DNA of 5,110 bases from Deltaproteobacteria bacterium (GTDB taxonomy: Bacteria > Desulfobacterota > Desulfovibrionia > Desulfovibrionales > Desulfovibrionaceae): positions 1 through 5,110 of the forward strand of contig JANXYI010000316.1 of the NCBI GenBank assembly GCA_025350085.1, read 5' to 3'. Below, piece after piece: positions 1 to 4,167 of this stretch. The translations under genes and the position numbers were made by a program. The notes under the pieces are model-generated. The model worked only from the letters and a program-made list of their open reading frames with translations, searched no databases and was not told where the DNA came from. Position 1 is the stretch's first letter. Each line of letters begins with the position of its first letter.

Positions 1-45
1 GCCTTGTCCGGCGCCACGGCCGGGCCAGCAGGGGAGGGCGCATGA
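1..45 (+). CDS. Possible 3' end of an upstream gene (partial)
   Basis: Reading from base 1, the frame is open for 14 codons (ALSGATAGPAGEGA) and ends at TGA 43-45. That stop overlaps the ATG of the next gene as ATGA, the usual signature of translational coupling in this genome; the same junction occurs twice more in the window. The fragment is too short and too low in complexity to identify. A second frame is also open at the left edge, so the assignment rests only on the overlap. Confidence 0.45.
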   Translation, partial: ALSGATAGPAGEGA

Positions 46-344
46 GCGAACAGTTCAAGCACGTGCAGAACACGGCCTGCGAGTATTTCCCGTGCCACAA
101 GGCCTCCGGTCACAAGGAGATGGACCCGGCCACCTTCAACTGCCTGTTCTGCTACTGTCCGCTGTATTTCCTCAAGGACTGCGGGGGCAAGCCCGGCTGG
201 CGCGCTTTGATCAAGGACTGCACCGGCTGCACCCTGCCCCACGCGCCCGGCGGGTACGAGGCCATCCAGGCGCGCCTGCTCCAGGCCTTTGCAGAACTGC
301 GCGAGGGCAAGGCACCCAAGACCCTGGGGCCTGAAGAGGAATAG
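42..344 (+). CDS. Cysteine-rich small domain protein, putative metal binding
   Basis: This 100-residue soluble protein has eight cysteines: C13, C18, C34, C37, C39, C47, C60 and C63. Their context (ACEYFPCH, FNCLFCYCPLY, KDCGGKPG, KDCTGCTLPH) matches what I recall of the Pfam 'cysteine-rich small domain' family (PF04071), which fills residues 8 to about 80; the rest is a charged tail. The spacing suggests zinc or Fe-S binding, but the biochemical role of the family is not established. Members are often found near cobalamin-biosynthesis genes, which cannot be tested here because the upstream gene is cut off. The start is supported by a GGGGAGGG Shine-Dalgarno at 31-38 and by ATGA overlap with the preceding frame. 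The stop codon TAG (342-344) is part of the downstream repeat-type terminator. Family call is fairly sure; function is unknown. Confidence 0.88.
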   Translation: MSEQFKHVQNTACEYFPCHKASGHKEMDPATFNCLFCYCPLYFLKDCGGKPGWRALIKDCTGCTLPHAPGGYEAIQARLLQAFAELREGKAPKTLGPEEE

Positions 345-377
345 CCTCCGGCGGCTGTGGGGCCTGAGGCCCCCCAG
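339..377 (+). repeat. Dispersed terminator-associated repeat, copy 1
   Basis: The 17-base string GAATAGCCTCCGGCGGC at 339-355 is identical to 5064-5080, and in both places it runs directly into a hairpin with GGGGCC/GGCCCC core arms. Within it, 344-355 (GCC T CCGG C GGC) is itself an imperfect palindrome. I recall CCTCCGGCGGC followed by a G/C hairpin as a common post-gene element in Desulfovibrio genomes. In this copy the TAG of the string serves as the stop codon of the upstream gene. Confidence 0.8.
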
Positions 378-389
378 CCCCCCCTTTTT
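355..389 (+). terminator. Rho-independent terminator, repeat-type (copy 1)
   Basis: The left arm 355-364 (CTGTGGGGCC) pairs with 368-377 (GGCCCCCCAG) around a TGA loop. This gives a 10-position stem with one T-C mismatch (358/374). A C run follows, then five T (385-389). It lies directly after the cysteine-rich protein gene and separates it from the GNAT operon. The same design recurs at the right edge of the window. Confidence 0.8.
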
Positions 390-491
390 ACAGCCGGGCC
401 TTGCCAAGCCCGGCCCGCCTGCACTACACCGGAAGCACAGCATCCGGGGCCTGCAACGCCCCAAACGGCAGACCTTTTCCGGAGCGGCCGC
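390..491 (+). other. Structured leader upstream of the GNAT operon, no clear promoter
   Basis: No gene is seen here. A stem-loop is formed by GCCGGGC (393-399) and GCCCGGC (408-414); bulging C400 adds two T-A pairs and leaves a GCC loop. There is no T run after it on either strand, so it does not look like a terminator. Shorter inverted repeats follow: CCGGA 429-433 with TCCGG 443-447, and GGGGC 446-450 with GCCCC 458-462; these two overlap and could be alternatives. I could not find a convincing -35/-10 pair or a sigma-54 site, although the terminator upstream implies that a promoter should lie in this stretch. Confidence 0.4.
481..484 (+). promoter_or_regulatory. Ribosome-binding site of the GNAT gene (decides start)
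   Basis: GGAG lies seven bases before ATG 492. The frame is open upstream to another ATG at 357, but that codon sits inside the terminator hairpin, and the added residues are proline-rich translation of the leader. This site therefore favours 492 as the start. Confidence 0.6.
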
Positions 492-974
492 ATGGATTCT
501 TCAGACAGCGCCACCCCCGTGACCATCGAACCAGCCGCCCCGGGCGACTGGCCGGAGATCATGGCCGTGCTCAAGACCGTGAACATGCACCACGTGCCCT
601 CGCCGGAGATGCCGGAGTTCGACCTGGCCTGCGCCTTTGTGGCCAGGCTTGATGGAAGAGTTGTGGGCGTGGCGGGCTACAAGGTGCTCTCGCCGGTTGC
701 TGCCAAGACCACGCTTTTGGCCGTGCTGCCCGAGGTGCGCGGCCACGGCATCGGGCGCCTGCTCCAGGAGCGGCGCATGGACGCACTGGCTCAGCTGGGC
801 GTGCGCACCCTGACCACCAACGCCGACCGGCCCGAGACCATTGCCTGGTACGAGAAGCATTTCGGCTACCGGCGCGTGGGTACGCTGGCCAAGCTGCACA
901 GCTTCGGCCGCGAGGACATCCACGAGTGGACCACCCTTGAGACCGACCTGACCTGCTGGCGGAAGGCGCCATGA
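492..974 (+). CDS. GNAT-family N-acetyltransferase
   Basis: This 160-residue cytoplasmic protein has the usual single-domain GNAT length. It transfers an acyl group, normally acetyl, from acyl-CoA to an amine. Strand beta-4 and the CoA pyrophosphate loop (motif A) are at about 74-93, with R83-G-H-G-I-G88 as the Q/RxxGxG/A signature. Motif B includes the Asn of TLTTNADRPETIAWYEKHFGY (split as TLTTNADRP and ETIAWYEKHFGY), typical of the C-terminal half. The final third (SFGREDIHEWTTLETDL) is not generic and may mark a subfamily. The acceptor cannot be predicted. The stop codon overlaps the next start as ATGA (971-974), so it should be translated together with the BKACE enzyme and the QueC-like protein. 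It could be a regulatory or house-cleaning acetyltransferase, but the coupling argues for a step in the same pathway. Confidence 0.88.
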   Translation: MDSSDSATPVTIEPAAPGDWPEIMAVLKTVNMHHVPSPEMPEFDLACAFVARLDGRVVGVAGYKVLSPVAAKTTLLAVLPEVRGHGIGRLLQERRMDALAQLGVRTLTTNADRPETIAWYEKHFGYRRVGTLAKLHSFGREDIHEWTTLETDLTCWRKAP

Positions 975-1813
975 AGACCCTGCCCGGCGTGTTTCTCATA
1001 AATGCGGCCCTGACCGGCATGGTGGCCACCCGGTCCGAGGCCCCGTTTGTTCCGCTGACCCTTGAGGAGATCGTGGCCGATGCCGTGGCCTGCGTGGACG
1101 CAGGCGCGAGCATCCTGCACGTGCACGCCCGCGACGCGGCAGGCCGGCCCACGCACGCGGCCGAGGCCTATGCGCCCCTTGTGGCTGGCATCAGGCGCGA
1201 GCGGCCCGAGGCCATCCTCTGCGTGTCCACCAGCGGCCGGGCGGGCGCAGCGCCTTCTGAGCGCGCCGAGGTGCTGGAGCTTGACGGCGCGGCCAAACCG
1301 GACATGGCCAGCCTGACGCTCGGCTCGTTCAACTTCCGGCACGAGGCCAGTGTCAATGATCCCGAGACCATCCTGGCCCTGGTTCGGCGCATGCGTGAGC
1401 GCGGCATAAAGCCCGAGCTGGAGCTCTTCGACACGGGCATGGTCAGCACCCTGAAACACCTGGAGCGCACGGGCGAGCTTTCGGGCCCGCTCTACTGCAA
1501 CCTCATCCTGGGCGCGGTGAACACGGCCCAGGCCAGTTTGCCTGAGCTCTGCCACCTGGTATCGCTTTTGCCGGACACGGCGCTCTGGGCCGCCGGGGGC
1601 GTGGGCCGCGGCCAGCTGCCCATGAACGTGGGCGCGCTCTTGATGGGCGGGCACGTGCGCCTGGGCCTTGAGGACTGCATCTGGCTTGATCAGGCCCGCA
1701 CCGTACCGGCGCGCAATGTGGAGCTGGTCGCGCGGGTGCGCGAGCTGGCCGCGCGCCTGGAACTGCGGCCCGCCACCTGTAGCGAGGCGCGCAACCTCCT
1801 GGAGTTCACATGA
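971..1813 (+). CDS. BKACE-family (DUF849) beta-keto acid cleavage enzyme
   Basis: The 280-residue protein has the length and motifs of the 3-keto-5-aminohexanoate cleavage enzyme family, a zinc-dependent TIM barrel. Family members react a beta-keto acid with acetyl-CoA to give acetoacetate and a new acyl-CoA. Visible signatures are NAALTG (11-16), the zinc-binding HVH (50-52) in ILHVHARD, PDMASLTLGSFNF (110-122), ELELFDTGM (149-157), GGVGRGQLPMN (209-219) and VRLGLED (229-235). R230 and E234 have the same Arg-x3-Glu spacing as the catalytic Arg and the third zinc ligand of characterised Kce. The usual Asn after the GLED motif is Cys here. No lysine-fermentation partner genes (kamA, kdd, kal) surround it, so the annotation 'Kce' would be too specific. 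The start has a GAAGG ribosome site (962-966), and both ends overlap neighbours by ATGA. Family sure, substrate unknown. Confidence 0.9.
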   Translation: MKTLPGVFLINAALTGMVATRSEAPFVPLTLEEIVADAVACVDAGASILHVHARDAAGRPTHAAEAYAPLVAGIRRERPEAILCVSTSGRAGAAPSERAEVLELDGAAKPDMASLTLGSFNFRHEASVNDPETILALVRRMRERGIKPELELFDTGMVSTLKHLERTGELSGPLYCNLILGAVNTAQASLPELCHLVSLLPDTALWAAGGVGRGQLPMNVGALLMGGHVRLGLEDCIWLDQARTVPARNVELVARVRELAARLELRPATCSEARNLLEFT

Positions 1814-2469
1814 AGGGCCTCATCTTGTGCATGTATTCCGGTGGGCTGGACTCGGCCGGGATGCTCCATTTCCTGCTGACCAAGGACGAGTACCAGGACT
1901 ACGGCGTGCACGTGCACCACATGCATCTGGTGAACCCGGAGAACCGCGCGCCTGTGGAGGCCGCAGTGACCCAGGCCGCGCTCAAGTACCTGGCGGACAG
2001 CGGCTACCGCCAGTTCTCCTACTCCGAAAGCCTGCACAAGTACCCGGCCTTCAACAAGCAGATCATCTGGGACGCGGACCTCTGCGCCTTCATGGCCGGG
2101 ACCATCTGCAACGCCTCCCCGGACGTCCGGCTGGTGGCCCTGGGCCGCACCAGGACGGACATCGAGCAGGCCGGGCACGACTTCCCGGCGCGCATGGCCC
2201 GGGCCCAGGAGATCTTCAAGGCGGTCAAGGCCATGAACCCGCAGCCCTCGGAATACGTCTTCCCGGTGGCGCACCTGGCCAAGCGCGAGCTCTGGGATCT
2301 GCTGCCGCCGGAACTGCGCGAGCGCACCTGGTCCTGCCGCAGGCCTATCTACGACGCCGACAAGCGCGTACATGCCTGCGGCCGGTGCATCAGCTGCGCG
2401 GCCCTCGGCATCGCGCCCCCGACCATGACACCGCCCGTGCCGCCCACAGAGCCCGACGCAGCCCCATAG
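1810..2469 (+). CDS. QueC-like PP-loop ATPase (7-cyano-7-deazaguanine synthase superfamily)
   Basis: The 219-residue protein opens with MKGLILCMYSGGLDS. SGGLDS (10-15) is the PP-loop that binds ATP for adenylating a substrate carboxylate. A zinc site is predicted from C176 with C190, C193 and C196 (CGRCISC). QueC has the same four cysteines, but the first spacing in E. coli QueC is eight residues, against 13 here. The FPVAHLAKRELWDLL segment (151-165) matches the QueC region 'TPL..LTKAE'. The usual GYPDCR substrate motif is replaced by HDFPAR (123-128), and HxHHxHLVN (34-42) is not classical. Queuosine partner genes are absent. The C-terminal 20 or so residues form a proline-rich tail. GGAG at 1801-1804 and ATGA overlap with the BKACE gene fix the start. 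True QueC converts carboxy-deazaguanine to preQ0 via an amide; here ATP-dependent amide or nitrile formation on another acid is plausible. Confidence 0.85.
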   Translation: MKGLILCMYSGGLDSAGMLHFLLTKDEYQDYGVHVHHMHLVNPENRAPVEAAVTQAALKYLADSGYRQFSYSESLHKYPAFNKQIIWDADLCAFMAGTICNASPDVRLVALGRTRTDIEQAGHDFPARMARAQEIFKAVKAMNPQPSEYVFPVAHLAKRELWDLLPPELRERTWSCRRPIYDADKRVHACGRCISCAALGIAPPTMTPPVPPTEPDAAP

Positions 2470-2526
2470 AGCCCGGCGGCGCAGCGCCCTTGCCGCGCCC
2501 CGGCTTTTGGGCTATGCCCGGAACCC
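2470..2526 (+). other. Intergenic gap with a weak terminator-like hairpin
   Basis: GCGGC (2476-2480) can pair with GCCGC (2492-2496), and GCC (2471-2473) with GGC (2502-2504), before TTTT at 2505-2508. The stem is interrupted and weak, so read-through into hypA is likely. The only ribosome-site candidate for hypA is GGAA (2520-2523), close to the ATG. No convincing promoter is seen. Confidence 0.25.
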
Positions 2527-2886
2527 ATGCATGAACTCTCGCTCATCCAGAGCATCATCGACATCGTGCGCGAGGAGCGCGTCAAGCACGGCATGGAGCG
2601 CGTGGTGCGCGTGCGCGTGGTCAACGGCGCGCTCTCCGGCGCGGTCAGCGATGCCCTGGCCTTTGGCTGGGAATGCCTGACCCAGGAGGGCGAACTGAAA
2701 GGCGTGGCGCTCGACATCGTGGACCAGCCCCTCAAGGTGGCCTGCGGCTCCTGCGGCCTCGAATTTGTGCCCGAGGACCGGCACTGCATGCCCTGCCCGG
2801 CCTGCGAGGAGATTTTGGGCCACGATATCCTGAGCGGCAAGGAACTCTACATCGACGAAATCGAGGCCGACACCCCCGAAGACTAG
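2527..2886 (+). CDS. hypA: HypA, nickel metallochaperone for [NiFe]-hydrogenase maturation
   Basis: HypA binds nickel and passes it, with HypB, to the large subunit of [NiFe]-hydrogenases in the cytoplasm. At 119 residues it is of normal family length. The N-terminal MHEL provides the essential nickel ligand His2 directly after Met, which fixes the start even though the ribosome site (GGAA at 2520-2523) is poor. The zinc domain has C73-G-S-C76 and C90-P-A-C93, the same positions as in E. coli HypA. An additional C87 gives a C-x2-C-x2-C run (87-93). The C-terminal acidic tail is short. hypB follows after 26 bp, and this order is standard. HypC to HypF are not in this window, so the locus supplies only the nickel-insertion arm. 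Confidence 0.96.
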   Translation: MHELSLIQSIIDIVREERVKHGMERVVRVRVVNGALSGAVSDALAFGWECLTQEGELKGVALDIVDQPLKVACGSCGLEFVPEDRHCMPCPACEEILGHDILSGKELYIDEIEADTPED

Positions 2887-2902
2887 GGGGCCGGCCCGGA
2901 TC

Positions 2903-2907
2903 AGGAG
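2903..2907 (+). promoter_or_regulatory. Ribosome-binding site of hypB (decides start)
   Basis: AGGAG with a five-base spacer precedes ATG 2913. The hypB frame stays open far upstream through hypA, so this site and the family N-terminus together set the start. Confidence 0.75.
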
Positions 2908-2912
2908 CGCAT

Positions 2913-3572
2913 ATGTCCAAGACCGTGACCATCGTCCGCAACGTGCTGGAGGCCAACGAGCGCCGCGCCGCCAAGCTTGCGGAGTATTTCGCCCAGAACA
3001 AGATCCTCTGCCTGAACCTCATGAGCAGCCCGGGCGCGGGCAAGACCAGCCTGCTGGAGCGCACGCTCACCGACCTCAAGGGCGAGTTCAAGATGGCGGT
3101 CATCGAGGGCGACCTGCAGACCGACAACGACGCGCGGCGCGTGGCCGCCACCGGCGCCCAGGCCGTGCAGGTCAACACCGAGGGTGGCTGCCACCTGGAC
3201 GGCTCCATGATCGAGGACGCCATCAGTGTGCTGGACATGACCGGCCTGGACATCCTCTTCATCGAGAACGTGGGCAACCTGGTCTGCCCGGCGGAGTTCA
3301 ACCTGGGCGAGGACCACAAGGTGAGCATCCTCTCCGTGGCCGAGGGCGACGACAAGCCCGAGAAATACCCGCTCATGTTCCACATCTCGAGCGTCATGCT
3401 GCTGAACAAGACCGACCTTCTGCCCTACGTGGACTTCAGCCTGGAGGTCGCCGCGGCGCACGCGCGCAAGCTGAACAAGGACATCAAGATTTTCCCCGTG
3501 GCCTGCCGCACCGGCACGGGCCTCGAGCCCTGGTACGACTGGCTGCGCCAGGCCCGGGCAGCCAAGAAGTAA
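2913..3572 (+). CDS. hypB: HypB, GTPase for nickel insertion into [NiFe]-hydrogenase
   Basis: HypB is a SIMIBI-class GTPase whose hydrolysis drives nickel transfer from HypA to the hydrogenase large subunit. The 219-residue protein shows the P-loop SSPGAGKTS (38-46), a switch region EGDLQTDNDARR (65-76), ENVGNLVCPAEFNLGE (118-133) and the guanine-specificity motif NKTD (165-168). The metal site at the G-domain dimer interface is present as C93-H94 and C125, equivalent to C166, H167 and C198 of E. coli HypB. It lacks both the N-terminal CxxCGC nickel motif and a histidine-rich stretch, so it is the minimal form that neither stores nickel nor carries the high-affinity N-terminal site. It lies 26 bp after hypA and 4 bp before the following ORF, so all three are probably one transcript. 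Confidence 0.97.
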   Translation: MSKTVTIVRNVLEANERRAAKLAEYFAQNKILCLNLMSSPGAGKTSLLERTLTDLKGEFKMAVIEGDLQTDNDARRVAATGAQAVQVNTEGGCHLDGSMIEDAISVLDMTGLDILFIENVGNLVCPAEFNLGEDHKVSILSVAEGDDKPEKYPLMFHISSVMLLNKTDLLPYVDFSLEVAAAHARKLNKDIKIFPVACRTGTGLEPWYDWLRQARAAKK

Positions 3573-3576
3573 CCGT

Positions 3577-4068
3577 ATGCCCAAGACAGCGCCCCAGCCC
3601 GCTCCCAAGTTCGCCGTGCTCGTGAGCGGCCCCACCCAGGCCGTCCTGCGCCGCTTCCTGGCCCTGCACGTCAAGCCGCACTTCGGCCTGCACAAGACCC
3701 AGTGGCGCGCGCGCTACCGCGACGAGTATGCCCTGGAGGTGCTCTCGCGCGTGTTGCGCCAGGGCCCTGGTCCACGTCAGTCTGCGGCCGGATTCTACGG
3801 CCCGCACGCAGGCGCGGCGGTGCTGGTGCTGGCGGCCCTGGACCAGGGCGCGCCGGGCTCCGGCTTTGCCGCTGCCCGCGACTGGTGCAAGGCGCATGGC
3901 TTCGACCCCGTGGCCTGGGTGTCCGTGCCCCTGGGCGGGCCGGAGTACGAGGTCATCGAGCAGGGCCTGGAGATCGTGCGCTTCGTCAACCAGCGCTGCC
4001 CCTGGCAGAGCGACGCCATCGAGGACCTGGACGCCTACGTGGCCAAGTCGGGCCGGACCATCTGGTAG
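3577..4068 (+). CDS. Uncharacterised protein co-transcribed with hypAB
   Basis: I do not recognise this 163-residue protein. It begins only four bases after the hypB stop, with AAGAAG near the end of hypB as the probable ribosome site, so it is likely translated with hypAB. The first ten residues are Pro/Ala-rich. A hydrophobic strand KFAVLVSGP (11-19) is followed by a basic, aromatic, histidine-bearing segment with H31, H35 and H39 (HVKPHFGLHKTQWRARYRD). Next comes an Ala/Val-rich stretch, AGAAVLVLAALDQ (78-90), too short and too alternating for a clear membrane helix. Later parts look soluble: WCKAHGFDPVAWVSVPLGG (103-121), then EVIEQGLEIVRFVN and CPW (141-143). The only cysteines are C104 and C141. 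Codon style resembles its neighbours and no long alternative frame looks more protein-like. A hydrogenase-related role is only guilt by association. Confidence 0.75.
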   Translation: MPKTAPQPAPKFAVLVSGPTQAVLRRFLALHVKPHFGLHKTQWRARYRDEYALEVLSRVLRQGPGPRQSAAGFYGPHAGAAVLVLAALDQGAPGSGFAAARDWCKAHGFDPVAWVSVPLGGPEYEVIEQGLEIVRFVNQRCPWQSDAIEDLDAYVAKSGRTIW

Positions 4069-4076
4069 CACAGGGT

Positions 4077-4104
4077 TTGACATCCGCCAAAGCGCTGCTT
4101 ACCT
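4077..4104 (+). promoter_or_regulatory. Candidate sigma-70 promoter for mrp
   Basis: A perfect TTGACA (-35) lies at 4077-4082. At a 16-bp spacing the best -10 is TTACCT (4099-4104), a poor match to TATAAT; TATTCG at 4108-4113 is better but 25 bp away. The gap is 99 bp, enough for a separate promoter. It remains a candidate only. Confidence 0.35.
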
Positions 4105-4136
4105 GCCTATTCGCATCCCCTTTTCCAACCAAGTCC

Positions 4137-4150
4137 GCCGGGCCCCCGGC
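4137..4150 (+). other. Short GC hairpin in the mrp leader
   Basis: GCCGGG (4137-4142) and CCCGGC (4145-4150) are perfect inverted repeats, separated by two bases and ending five bases before the ribosome site. In practice this gives five pairs with a four-base loop. There is no T run, so it is not a terminator; it could affect translation start, or be chance in GC-rich DNA. Confidence 0.3.
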
Positions 4151-4155
4151 TGTTC

Positions 4156-4161
4156 AAGGAG
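4156..4161 (+). promoter_or_regulatory. Strong ribosome-binding site of mrp
   Basis: AAGGAG lies six bases before ATG 4168. It is the best Shine-Dalgarno in the window and supports a start that keeps the cysteine-bearing N-terminus. Confidence 0.8.
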
Positions 4162-4167
4162 ACCATC

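Noticed and set aside
866..1654. Long open frame (262 codons) on the - strand opposite the BKACE gene
   Set aside because: It is the GC-rich mirror of a gene with clear family motifs; its translation is rich in H, G, R and A and shows no recognisable domain.
1810..2469. Defence-system reading (Qat or type IV CBASS, which use QueC-like proteins)
   Set aside because: No nuclease, QatA/B/D, cyclase or glycosylase partner lies next to it; the neighbours are metabolic.
1668..2534. Long + strand frame (288 codons) covering the QueC-like gene
   Set aside because: It is a shifted frame of the QueC-like gene, with Arg/Pro/Ala-rich translation and no motifs.
2514..2534. Tiny ORF (MPGTHA) overlapping the hypA start, a possible leader peptide
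   Set aside because: There is no ribosome site before it, and such short frames are common by chance.
2901..3695. Long - strand open frame (264 codons) opposite hypB
   Set aside because: hypB on the + strand has all catalytic motifs; the antisense product is low in complexity and has no ribosome site that I can see.
4063..4082. Sigma-54 promoter (TGG...TTTGA) before mrp
   Set aside because: The GG and GC elements do not fall at -24/-12 spacing.
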